This document shows, piece after piece, positions 33,424-40,855 of a stretch of DNA of 64,000 bases. The position numbers and the translations under genes were made by a program. The DNA is taken from assembly GCA_017519185.1 (NCBI GenBank), contig JAFWSX010000025.1:94148-158147 (forward strand), in the 5' to 3' direction. Position 1 is the first letter of the stretch, and every line of letters begins with the position of its first letter. The stretch is from Bacteroidales bacterium (GTDB lineage: Bacteria > Bacteroidota > Bacteroidia > Bacteroidales > UBA932). The notes beneath the pieces were generated by a model, which worked only from the letters and a program-made list of their open reading frames with translations, did not search any database and was not told the DNA's origin.

Positions 33424-35094
33424 ATGGATGAAAAGATAATATTCTCGATGAACGGGGTGGGCAAGGTCCTGCCTCACAACAACAAGGTAATCCTCAAGGA
33501 CATCTATCTTTCGTTCTTCTATGGTGCCAAGATCGGCATCGTGGGTATGAACGGTGCCGGAAAGTCCACACTGATGAAAATCATCGCCGGCATTGAAAAA
33601 TCCTATCAGGGAGAAGTCGTCTGGGCTCCCGGCTACAGTGTCGGCTATCTTGAGCAGGAACCTCTGCTGAACGACAGCAAGACTGTGCGCGAAGTAGTTC
33701 AGGAAGGTGTCCAGGAAGTTATGGATGCTCTCAAGGAGTATGAAGAGGTGAATATGAAGTTCGCCGAACCGATGGACGACGACCAGATGAACGCCCTCAT
33801 CCAGAGGCAAGGAGAACTGACCGAACTGATAGAGCATCTCGGCGGCTGGGACATCGACAGCAAGCTGGAGCGGGCTATGGACGCCCTTCAGTGTCCCGAT
33901 CCCGACGCCCTGACGGCCAACCTCTCCGGAGGCGAAAGACGCAGGGTGGCGTTGTGCCGTCTTCTGCTGCAGGAGCCCGACGTTCTGTTGCTCGACGAGC
34001 CCACCAACCACCTTGACACTGAGAGTATACAATGGCTCGAGGCCCATCTGCGCCAGTACAAGGGTACGGTGATTGCGGTTACACACGACCGCTACTTCCT
34101 CGACAATGTTGCCGGCTGGATACTGGAACTCGACAGGGGAGAGGGTATTCCCTGGAAGGGCAACTATTCAAGCTGGCTGGAACAGAAGACCGCCCGCCTG
34201 GCGATGGAGGAAAAACAGCAGAGCAAGCGTGCCAAAACTCTGGAGCGCGAGTTGGAGTGGGTGCGTATGGCGCCGAAAGCCCGTCAGGCCAAGTCGAAGG
34301 CCCGTCTCGGCGCTTATGAGAAACTGCTGAACGAAGAGACGAAGCAGCAGGAGGAGAAGCTCGAGATCTACATTCCGAACGGACCCCGCCTCGGCAACAA
34401 GGTCATCGAGTTCAACGATGTCAGCAAGGCCTACGGGGACAAGCTCCTTTTCGAGCACCTGACCTTCAAGCTGCCCCCTGCGGGTATAGTCGGAGTCATC
34501 GGTCCCAACGGTGCCGGAAAGACTACGCTGTTCCGTCTGATAATGGGGCTTGAGACACCTGACAGCGGCAGTTTTGAGATAGGTGAGACCGTCCAGATCG
34601 CGTATGTCGACCAGCAGCATAAGAGAATCGATCCCGACAAGACCATCTACGAGACAGTGGCAGGGGATTCAGAATATGTATATCTCGGCAACAAGGAGGT
34701 AAATGCGAGAGCCTATATCTCACGCTTCAATTTCTCAGGTGCAGACCAGCAGAAGAAGTGCGGCATATTGTCGGGCGGCGAGCGCAACCGTCTCCATCTC
34801 GCGCTTACCCTCAAGGAAGGAGCCAATGTGCTTCTGCTTGACGAGCCGACCAACGATGTGGATGTGAACACCATAAGGGCGCTCGAGGAAGGTCTGGAGA
34901 ACTTCGCCGGCTGTGCTGTGGTGATTTCCCACGACCGCTGGTTCCTCGACCGTATCGCAACCCACATCCTGGCCTTCGAAGGCGACAGCAAGGTCTATTT
35001 CTTCGAAGGTACTTATTCTGAATATGAGGAAAACAAGAAACGTCGCCTGGGTGACGTCGAACCGAAACGATTCAAGTATAAAAAACTAAAATAA
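33424..35094 (+). CDS. ettA: ABC-F ATPase, energy-dependent translational throttle EttA
   Basis: EttA binds the ribosomal E site and gates entry into elongation according to energy state. It is a soluble protein with two ABC cassettes: Walker A GMNGAGKST near residue 42 and GPNGAGKTT near residue 365, signatures LSGGERRRVALC and LSGGERNRLHLA, and Walker B LLLDEPTNHLD and LLLDEPTNDVD. The N-terminus (FSMNGVGKVLPHN) and 556-residue length fit EttA rather than Uup or antibiotic-resistance ABC-F proteins. I start at the ATG at 33424; the earlier ATG at 33400 is inside the preceding gene. Confidence 0.9.
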   Translation: MDEKIIFSMNGVGKVLPHNNKVILKDIYLSFFYGAKIGIVGMNGAGKSTLMKIIAGIEKSYQGEVVWAPGYSVGYLEQEPLLNDSKTVREVVQEGVQEVMDALKEYEEVNMKFAEPMDDDQMNALIQRQGELTELIEHLGGWDIDSKLERAMDALQCPDPDALTANLSGGERRRVALCRLLLQEPDVLLLDEPTNHLDTESIQWLEAHLRQYKGTVIAVTHDRYFLDNVAGWILELDRGEGIPWKGNYSSWLEQKTARLAMEEKQQSKRAKTLERELEWVRMAPKARQAKSKARLGAYEKLLNEETKQQEEKLEIYIPNGPRLGNKVIEFNDVSKAYGDKLLFEHLTFKLPPAGIVGVIGPNGAGKTTLFRLIMGLETPDSGSFEIGETVQIAYVDQQHKRIDPDKTIYETVAGDSEYVYLGNKEVNARAYISRFNFSGADQQKKCGILSGGERNRLHLALTLKEGANVLLLDEPTNDVDVNTIRALEEGLENFAGCAVVISHDRWFLDRIATHILAFEGDSKVYFFEGTYSEYEENKKRRLGDVEPKRFKYKKLK

Positions 35095-35101
35095 CACAGA
35101 T

Positions 35102-35815
35102 ATGCTTACAAAGGAAGAAAAGGAAAGGATTCGTAAGAGTTTCGTTCAAAAGAACTGGAGTGAGACAAAGGCTGAGGATGCCTGGTCCATCTTCAAGATT
35201 ATGGGCGAATTTGCGAACGGCTATGAGAAAATGTCCGCAATCGGCCCCTGCGTCGCTATCTTCGGCTCGGCCCGCACAAGCCCGGACAACAAGTATTATG
35301 TTATGGCGGAAGAAATCGCCTATGAACTGACTCAGCGCGGGTTCGGTGTCATCACCGGCGGCGGCCCCGGCATAATGGAGGCAGGCAACAAAGGCGCAGC
35401 GAAAGGCGGAGGAAAGAGCGTGGGACTGAACATCGTGCTCCCGATGGAGCAGAGCAGCAACCCTTACATCGATAAGGACAAGTGCATCGATTTCCAGTAT
35501 TTCTTTACACGCAAGACTATCTTCACCCGCTATGCCCAAGGTTTCATTGTAATGCCTGGCGGCTTCGGAACGCTCGACGAGTTCTTCGAGGCCTTGACGC
35601 TGGTCCAGACGCAGAAACTTGCCAACTTCCCCATCATCCTGGTAGGAAAGTCATACTGGCAGGGAATGATAGACTGGATTTCAACCGCTATGGTTGAGGA
35701 GGGCAACATCGGCGCAGACGAAATGCAGCTGTTCAAGGTGGTAGACACCGTGTCAGCTGCAGTCAATATCGTAGAAGATTTCTATACGAAATACGCTCTG
35801 CGTCCCAATTTCTGA
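35102..35815 (+). CDS. LOG family (TIGR00730-type) nucleotide phosphoribohydrolase-like protein
   Basis: This is a Rossmann-like protein of the group once called lysine decarboxylase-like. It has GGGPGIMEAGNKGA near residue 85 and PGGFGTLDEFFE near residue 150, the motifs that bind a nucleoside monophosphate. Known members cleave AMP or modified AMP to base and ribose-5-phosphate. The N-terminal 40 residues are extra compared with the shortest members. It is the last gene of the ackA run, 7 bases after ettA, and is convergent with an FKBP-like gene. Confidence 0.85.
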   Translation: MLTKEEKERIRKSFVQKNWSETKAEDAWSIFKIMGEFANGYEKMSAIGPCVAIFGSARTSPDNKYYVMAEEIAYELTQRGFGVITGGGPGIMEAGNKGAAKGGGKSVGLNIVLPMEQSSNPYIDKDKCIDFQYFFTRKTIFTRYAQGFIVMPGGFGTLDEFFEALTLVQTQKLANFPIILVGKSYWQGMIDWISTAMVEEGNIGADEMQLFKVVDTVSAAVNIVEDFYTKYALRPNF

Positions 35816-35830
35816 TGACAGGTGCTGCCG

Positions 35831-36856
35831 CTATTTCTTGTCGGCAGTCCTTATGTAGAAGACAAGAGGGCAGTAGGCCGGAATGGTGCCGCTGCCTTCT
35901 GCTTTATATCCCTGTGCCGAATGGAAGAAAACGACACCTTCTTCACCATATTTGAATTCGGATATTGCTCTTGCGAATCCGTCCACCAGCGAGTTGGATG
36001 AGACTGACTCTTCGGGGTCTTTCTTGAAGGTGACGGACAAGGCGTTGTACTGATTGTCCTTGTTGAAGCGCCTGTAAATCCTCGCAGTGTCGGCAATGTT
36101 GGTGTCGAAAAGGAAATTGTCGGTTATTCCGTCGATGATGTGGCCTGAATAGAACACTTCAACCGACGCGCCGTCATAAATGGTGTCGCCCTCGGCAGGG
36201 TTCTCTTTCAGTTTCTTGAAATAGTAACCTCTCGCCGTGGAATCCAATCCGCTCCAGTATTTGTCGGCATATGCCTCAAGCAGGTCTATTTCGTATTGTT
36301 CGATGTCATTGACGGTCTTTTCAAGGGAGATTTCGTATATGGTGTTGATCTTGAACTCCTTGATGTTGGTCCTCACTGCCAGTTTGTAATCTTTGGGGTA
36401 TGTGATGCTCGACAGCTCGGGAGCGACGATAGCCTTTACCTTTCCCCCGGTCTTCATTGTTGACAGCAGTTCGCGGACACCGTCGTTCTCTGTGTAGTCG
36501 GCGATCCTCCAGATCTCCGGGCACCAGTACAGGGTGTCGGTATAGGTGCCGAGGTTTCTCTTCGCGATTTCCGGGTCGGAAGTCGTCAGGTAGGTTCCGT
36601 CAAGTTCTCTAGTTGAATAGTGTACGAAACAATATGTGGAATCCTTCACGGCAGGGCCGGTACCGGGAGTCTCTTCGAGGATGTAGATGCCTGATTCAGT
36701 CAGAGCGACATAGTCTGTGCCGTAATTGACCCTGACCCAGGCGTCTCTTACGCTTTTCTGCTGTGTTACGCTGTCATCCACGGGAGCTACTGCGCAAGAC
36801 GCGAGCAGCGCACTGACGGCGGCTCCGGCGAGTATGAAAAACAAGGACTTCTTCAT
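35831..36856 (-). CDS. FKBP-like lipoprotein, two-domain
   Basis: From the ATG at 36856 the signal peptide ends in a lipobox (ALLASC, Cys near residue 20), so the protein is lipid-anchored, probably facing the periplasm or surface. The sequence holds two FKBP-fold-like units, around residues 55-190 (DSTYCFVHYSTRELDGTYL) and 205-340 (VEVFYSGHIIDG and VDGFARAISEFKYGE). Residues typical of an active prolyl isomerase are only partly kept, so it may be a chaperone or binding protein. It follows a related single-domain gene with a 1-base gap. Confidence 0.65.
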   Translation of the reverse strand: MKKSLFFILAGAAVSALLASCAVAPVDDSVTQQKSVRDAWVRVNYGTDYVALTESGIYILEETPGTGPAVKDSTYCFVHYSTRELDGTYLTTSDPEIAKRNLGTYTDTLYWCPEIWRIADYTENDGVRELLSTMKTGGKVKAIVAPELSSITYPKDYKLAVRTNIKEFKINTIYEISLEKTVNDIEQYEIDLLEAYADKYWSGLDSTARGYYFKKLKENPAEGDTIYDGASVEVFYSGHIIDGITDNFLFDTNIADTARIYRRFNKDNQYNALSVTFKKDPEESVSSNSLVDGFARAISEFKYGEEGVVFFHSAQGYKAEGSGTIPAYCPLVFYIRTADKK

Positions 36857-36857
36857 T

Positions 36858-37334
36858 TTATTTGTAGATATCTTCCAATGCAATGTAATATATGAGCGGT
36901 GTCATCGGGGCAATGGCACCCACGGACTCGTTGAAGAACCCGTTCCTTGCAGAAAACGCGATGTAAGCCTCTTCTCCAAGAGCCATACCGACCATTCCTT
37001 CGTCCAGCCCCTTGATGAGTTCTCCGTCCCCGAGTTTTGTCTTCATCACGCCTTCCGAAAACTGGACGCCAGGGCCATTGTTGAATATATAACCCTGGTA
37101 GAAGAAAATCACGCTGTCTCCCTTTTGCGCAACGGCGCCGCTGCTGTGGAGCATTGTGATTCTTGAGATTCCGGTTTCGGTGACGAAGACCGTGGAGTCG
37201 GCATACTTTTCCGCAATGAACTTCTCTATGTTCTCCTCCTGGGTGACGCACAGCGCAAGCTTGTCGTTCAGCGTACACGCTGAGACAATTGCCGTTGCTA
37301 TGGCTGCTGCCGCGAGGAGAGACGTTTTCTTCAT
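36858..37334 (-). CDS. FKBP-like lipoprotein, single domain
   Basis: This 158-residue protein has a signal peptide with a lipobox (IVSAC, Cys20). One FKBP-type domain is visible: DSVIFFYQGYIFNNG near residue 80, then GELIKGLDEGMVGMALGEEA near residue 105, close to the classical VIKGWDEGLxxMxxGE pattern. The end (MTPLIYYIALEDI) matches the final FKBP strand (TPLxFxVEL). It is likely a periplasmic peptidyl-prolyl isomerase or chaperone. It sits between the DHH phosphoesterase gene and the two-domain paralogue, all apparently one operon. Confidence 0.75.
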   Translation of the reverse strand: MKKTSLLAAAAIATAIVSACTLNDKLALCVTQEENIEKFIAEKYADSTVFVTETGISRITMLHSSGAVAQKGDSVIFFYQGYIFNNGPGVQFSEGVMKTKLGDGELIKGLDEGMVGMALGEEAYIAFSARNGFFNESVGAIAPMTPLIYYIALEDIYK

Positions 37335-37360
37335 TGTATAAAACGCAAATTTAGCAAAAG

Positions 37361-38386
37361 CTATGCCTTTTTGAAATATTCCTCGATGCTTGAGGTGAAA
37401 TATGCCGCCGTTTCGCTGATGTCGATGTAGAGTCTTCCTCCAGAAGCGTTGCGGTGTCCTCCGCCGTTGCAGTATTCCCTTGCAAAACTGTTCACATCCA
37501 GAGTTCCTTTTGAACGGAGGGACACTTTCACGAAGCCGTCGTCCTCAGTCAGCAGTGCTGACATACGGACTTCGCGTATTTTGAGCGGCAGATTCACGAA
37601 ACCTTCGGAATCTCCGGTGCGGAAAGAGAATTTTTCCTTGTCGGCCTTGTCCAGGATTATGAAAGCTACGGTGCCGTTCTGGATTATGGTCATCTTCTCA
37701 GAAAGGAGATGGCCCATAAGTTCCATCCTCGTTGCAGAATATGAGCAGAAAATCTCATTGTACAGGTAATCCCTGTCGATGCCTCGTTTCAGCAGCAGCG
37801 AGAATATTTCCAGCGTCGAGGGGAAAATCGAGTTGGCAAAGTTGTTCGTGTCGGTGAGAATGCCTGCTGCTACGGATGTGGCGCATTCAAGGCTGACAAG
37901 AGATATGTCTCCGCTGATGGCAGGGGAGTCAAGGATCAGCGAAAGAAGCAACTCGCAAGTAGAGGAGACCTCGGTGTCGGAAATGACTATGTCGAAGGCC
38001 TCTGTCACGGGGTTGAGGTGATGGTCGATCAGTATCTTCCTGGCGCTTGCAGGAATGATGGCGTCGGCCATCTCGTCGATACGGCCCGGACCGCTCATGT
38101 CAAGGCAGACGATGAGGTCTGCTTCGGCAATAATATTGTTGCACGCCTCAGGGTCATTCCGGTAGATGAGGACTGGCTCTCCGTCCGGGTTGAGGCACGA
38201 CAGGAAATCGGGAAATCTGTTCGGAACCATCGCTGTCGCGTGCTTCCCGATCTGCTTCAGGAAATGATACATCGCAGATATAGAACCTATCGCATCTCCG
38301 TCCGGATTGACGTGTCCGATTATGACGATATGCGTGCTGGAGCCAATCACGCTCCACAATTGTTCCGCATTCTTAAGCGTCCTCAC
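37361..38386 (-). CDS. DHH/DHHA1 phosphoesterase, NrnA-like
   Basis: This is a cytoplasmic phosphoesterase of the oligoribonuclease/pAp-phosphatase or cyclic dinucleotide type. Motifs are GHVNPDGDAIGS near residue 23 (metal site), CLDMSG, the LIDHHLNP DHH motif near residue 118 and ILTDTNNF; the DHHA1 part ends in GGGHRNASGG near residue 320. I choose the GTG at 38386 (341 residues): the longer ATG frame reaches into the divergent gene at 38511 and does not look like family sequence. A TTG three codons earlier is also possible. The two FKBP-like lipoprotein genes follow 26 bases downstream. Confidence 0.85.
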   Translation of the reverse strand: MRTLKNAEQLWSVIGSSTHIVIIGHVNPDGDAIGSISAMYHFLKQIGKHATAMVPNRFPDFLSCLNPDGEPVLIYRNDPEACNNIIAEADLIVCLDMSGPGRIDEMADAIIPASARKILIDHHLNPVTEAFDIVISDTEVSSTCELLLSLILDSPAISGDISLVSLECATSVAAGILTDTNNFANSIFPSTLEIFSLLLKRGIDRDYLYNEIFCSYSATRMELMGHLLSEKMTIIQNGTVAFIILDKADKEKFSFRTGDSEGFVNLPLKIREVRMSALLTEDDGFVKVSLRSKGTLDVNSFAREYCNGGGHRNASGGRLYIDISETAAYFTSSIEEYFKKA

Positions 38387-38423
38387 TTGGTGCAAAATTA
38401 TTTTCTGCAAAAATAAAAATATA

Positions 38424-38454
38424 TTGCAAGGACTAAATATTATTTTTACTTTTG
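38424..38454 (+). promoter_or_regulatory. Promoter of the unknown protein/DUF3822/rsmD operon
   Basis: TTGC at 38424-38427 and TACTTTTG at 38447-38454 (an exact TAnnTTTG match) give the expected spacing of about 20 bases. The first ATG is 56 bases downstream. Confidence 0.6.
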
Positions 38455-38510
38455 TAAACCAAATTAGCATCTCTGTATAAGCACGGATAATTAGTATAAA
38501 AATAAATAAC

Positions 38511-39119
38511 ATGAGAAAACTTCTTACTTTCGTCATTTGCCCGCTGATCATCATCGGACTCGCGTATCTGCTCGTAAATAGCATACAGCAACCTGTAAAG
38601 TTCAACAAGGAGAAGGTCGCCAGAGAAGCTGACGCCATCACTATCCTGAAGGATATCCGCACTCTCCAGGTAGCTTACAAGAATGTGTACAATCACTATG
38701 CTCCTTCAATGGACTCTCTCGTTGATTTCTACAAGAACGGTGAGATGACCATCATAAAGCAGATCGGTTCAATGGATGACTCGCTGGCAGTTGCACAGAA
38801 ACGTGTAAGGCGTGAGGTTATGAAACTTCCGGTTCGTGACACCCTTTTCAACGACAGGTCTGGTTTCAATCCTGATAACCTGCGTACCATCCCTTATTCA
38901 GGCGGTGATCCCGTTATTCTGAAGTCAGACATCAAGGTCGTTTCAGGTGTGAACGTTCCTCTGTTCGAGGCCGACATCCCCTACAACTCACTTCTCAAGG
39001 GTATGGACCATCAGCTTCTCGTAAACCTCAATTATGAGAGGACCGACCAGGGCCGTTATCCCGGACTCCAGGTAGGTAGCATCGACAACCCTAACAACAA
39101 CGCCGGTAACTGGGAGTAG
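38511..39119 (+). CDS. Uncharacterised membrane-anchored protein
   Basis: The 202-residue protein begins with one strong transmembrane segment (LLTFVICPLIIIGLAYLLV) followed by a basic, helical stretch near residues 30-60 and a soluble beta-rich part. The single N-terminal helix followed by a long alpha region (READAITILKDIRTLQVAYKN) is reminiscent of pseudopilins, but I see no prepilin peptidase site. I do not recognise a family. Its stop codon overlaps the GTG start of the DUF3822 gene by one base. Confidence 0.7.
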   Translation: MRKLLTFVICPLIIIGLAYLLVNSIQQPVKFNKEKVAREADAITILKDIRTLQVAYKNVYNHYAPSMDSLVDFYKNGEMTIIKQIGSMDDSLAVAQKRVRREVMKLPVRDTLFNDRSGFNPDNLRTIPYSGGDPVILKSDIKVVSGVNVPLFEADIPYNSLLKGMDHQLLVNLNYERTDQGRYPGLQVGSIDNPNNNAGNWE

Positions 39120-39568
39120 TGGAGAAATACACGCTCGTTCCGAAAGAGTTCTTCAACGGAGACGTACAAGTTCTGTCGCAAGTCGTCGGGGTCTCACCTT
39201 CGGAAACAATAAAATATGTAGAACTGCCCGCTTTTGAGGCAGTTCTGCTTTTTGTGCCCGGTGATGACGACAGCAAGCCGGTCATTTATGACCTGCTGTG
39301 CCGCCTTGAAAAGATAGAAGACTACAATAAAGTACTGTTCTGCGTCAGGGACTCCGTGCTTCATCTTGTGATAGGAACGGGTGACAAACTCCTGCTTGCA
39401 AATTCCTATGAGGCGAAGGATTTCACGACGGCGCTCTATTTCATCTTTGCCGCTTTGCACGACTTCCAGATCAACCCCCAGATGACTACCCTTTATTATA
39501 TTGGTGATCTGGCCTACGAGAACCGCGAACTGATGTTCTCATATTTCAAGGGAGTGGAAGCCTTATGA
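39119..39568 (+). CDS. DUF3822 family protein
   Basis: This 149-residue protein of unknown function is commonly found directly upstream of rsmD in Bacteroidota, which is the arrangement here. The start is GTG (TAGTG overlap with the preceding stop), and the rsmD ATG overlaps its TGA stop. Sequence features include VELPAFEAVLLFVP and the late segment TTLYYIGDLAYENRELM. A fold related to actin-like or type IV pilus assembly ATPases has been suggested for the family in my memory, but I cannot support it from the sequence. Confidence 0.7.
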   Translation: MEKYTLVPKEFFNGDVQVLSQVVGVSPSETIKYVELPAFEAVLLFVPGDDDSKPVIYDLLCRLEKIEDYNKVLFCVRDSVLHLVIGTGDKLLLANSYEAKDFTTALYFIFAALHDFQINPQMTTLYYIGDLAYENRELMFSYFKGVEAL

Positions 39569-40098
39569 GGATAATTGGAGGCAGACTGAAGGGCAAGTCC
39601 ATCCTGCCGCCCGCCAATTACGCTGCGAGGCCTACAACCGATTTTGCGAAGGAAGGCCTCTTCAACACATTGGTCAATGAACTGGATTTCGAGAGCATTT
39701 CGATGCTTGACCTTTTTTCCGGCACAGGCAGCATCTCATATGAGGCGGCATCCAGAGGCTGCAAGGACATAATTTCTGTGGAAATGAATCCCGCAAACGC
39801 ACGTTTCATCAAGCAGACTGCAGCGGCTCTCGGACTCAAGGGAATGCAGGTCGTCCATCACAATGTCTTCGACTTCCTGACCATCTGCACGAAGAAGTTC
39901 GATTTTGTTTTTGCAGATCCGCCCTATGCCATAGACAATCTTGAGGGCATTCCTGACAAGGTTTTCGGGGCTGACATCCTCAATGACGGAGCGCTGCTGG
40001 TTCTTGAGCATCCGGGTACGTTCTGCTTCAAGGACGATCCCCGTTTCGTCAAGGAAAGGAAATATGGCAACGTGCATTTCAGTTATTTCAGGAAATAA
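39565..40098 (+). CDS. rsmD: 16S rRNA (guanine966-N2)-methyltransferase
   Basis: RsmD methylates G966 of 16S rRNA in the assembled 30S subunit using SAM. The N-terminus MRIIGGRLKGK, the SAM motif LDLFSGTGSISYEAASRG near residue 52 and the catalytic FVFADPPYA near residue 115 are diagnostic. The length (177) is slightly below the E. coli protein. It is translationally coupled (ATGA) to the DUF3822 gene and is followed by a strong terminator. Confidence 0.92.
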   Translation: MRIIGGRLKGKSILPPANYAARPTTDFAKEGLFNTLVNELDFESISMLDLFSGTGSISYEAASRGCKDIISVEMNPANARFIKQTAAALGLKGMQVVHHNVFDFLTICTKKFDFVFADPPYAIDNLEGIPDKVFGADILNDGALLVLEHPGTFCFKDDPRFVKERKYGNVHFSYFRK

Positions 40099-40100
40099 AA

Positions 40101-40129
40101 AAGCCAGTCGAATCGACTGGCTTCTTTTT
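40101..40129. terminator. Bidirectional terminator between rsmD and tRNA-Asp
   Basis: AAGCCAGTCG (40101-40110) pairs with CGACTGGCTT (40114-40123) around a three-base loop. The plus strand continues CTTTTT and the minus strand has an A/T-rich flank, so it can end both rsmD and the convergent tRNA-Asp transcript. Confidence 0.85.
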
Positions 40130-40130
40130 G

Positions 40131-40205
40131 CGGTGCGGACGAGGCTCGAACTCGCGACCCCCGGCGTGACAGGCCGGTATTCTAACCAAACTGAACTACC
40201 GCACC
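40131..40205 (-). tRNA. tRNA-Asp (anticodon GTC)
   Basis: On the minus strand the 75 bases form a cloverleaf with acceptor GGTGCGG/CCGCACC, anticodon stem CCGGC/GCCGG with loop CTGTCAC, and T arm GCGAG/CTCGT (one G-T pair) with TTCGAGC. The anticodon is GTC. The discriminator is G, as expected for Asp, and CCA is not encoded. Confidence 0.95.
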
Positions 40206-40225
40206 ATTTTTCCCGATTGGGACTG

Positions 40226-40256
40226 CAAATATAGACAATAATCAAAAAAGTGCAAA
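40226..40256 (-). promoter_or_regulatory. Promoter of tRNA-Asp
   Basis: On the minus strand TTTG (40256-40253) and TATATTTG (40233-40226) are 19 bases apart, a full match to the phylum's promoter. The -33 part overlaps the terminator hairpin of the upstream gene. Confidence 0.7.
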
Positions 40257-40274
40257 TAACTCAGCACTTTTTTT
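40244..40274. terminator. Terminator after the TonB plug protein gene
   Basis: AAAAAAGTGC (40244-40253) pairs with GCACTTTTTT (40264-40273) over a 10-base loop. It lies 12 bases past the stop of the minus-strand plug gene, where it yields a T run. Confidence 0.75.
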
Positions 40275-40285
40275 ATGCCGATATT

Positions 40286-40735
40286 TTATTTCTTGCGCTT
40301 TGCCTCGCGGGCTGCCTTTTTGGCTGCCTTGCTGGCTTCTGCTGCACGTCTTTCCTGCTCCACGGCACTGTTGGTCCGGAAGATGATAACACCGTTCTGG
40401 CCCTGCATTCCGTAGATTGATGCGGTACCATCCTTGAGAACTTCGACAGAATAGATATCCTCAGGAAGCAGATAGGTCACGTTGTCGGTGATGATGCCGT
40501 CAACGACGAACAACGGCTGGGTGTTGTCGGTGTTGGTGCTGATGCCGCGGATATAGATCTTCGGCATTACTCCGTTTCCGCCGCCCGGAGCGACATATAC
40601 GCCAGGCTCATTGCGCAGCAGTTCAAAGACATTGTTGTATACGGTTTTGCCGGTCTTGACCTTTTCCTGGGCGCATACTGTGCCTCCCAGCATAAGTATG
40701 GCGGCCAATATCATAATGATCCTTTTCATAGCCAT
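40286..40735 (-). CDS. Stand-alone secreted TonB-dependent receptor plug domain protein
   Basis: The protein has a signal peptide (MKRIIMILAAILMLGGTVCAQ) and then only a SusC-type plug: VFELLRNEPGVYVAP, IYIRGISTNTDNTQPLFVVDG and PEDIYSVEVLKDGTASIYG up to about residue 125. The C-terminus is a short Ala/Lys/Arg-rich helix (residues 127-149) instead of the 22-strand barrel. It is not a truncated pseudogene in any obvious way: the stop is followed by its own terminator and no barrel remnant lies downstream. Function unknown; binding of TonB, a receptor or a peptide ligand is possible. Confidence 0.8.
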   Translation of the reverse strand: MAMKRIIMILAAILMLGGTVCAQEKVKTGKTVYNNVFELLRNEPGVYVAPGGGNGVMPKIYIRGISTNTDNTQPLFVVDGIITDNVTYLLPEDIYSVEVLKDGTASIYGMQGQNGVIIFRTNSAVEQERRAAEASKAAKKAAREAKRKK

Positions 40736-40750
40736 ATATGTTATTTAATT

Positions 40751-40758
40751 CAAAGTTA
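40751..40758 (-). promoter_or_regulatory. -7 box of the plug protein gene
   Basis: On the minus strand this is TAACTTTG, an exact TAnnTTTG match 16 bases before the start codon. A -33 box is not clear. Confidence 0.45.
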
Positions 40759-40802
40759 GCTTTTTTTTCGATACTGACTGACCTGTGCAATAAAAATGCC
40801 GG

Positions 40803-40834
40803 TTTGCTCTTTTGGATTTCTATGCGTAACTTTC
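40803..40834 (+). promoter_or_regulatory. Promoter of the carboxylesterase gene
   Basis: TTTG at 40803-40806 and TAACTTTC at 40827-40834 (one mismatch) are 20 bases apart, and the ATG is 22 bases further on. Confidence 0.5.
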
Positions 40835-40855
40835 TGCAAAGAAAACCCTACAACT

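Noticed and set aside
38387..38662. N-terminal extension of the DHH phosphoesterase to the ATG at 38662
   Set aside because: The extension is antisense to the gene at 38511, covers its promoter and has no similarity to the family; the GTG at 38386 gives the normal start.
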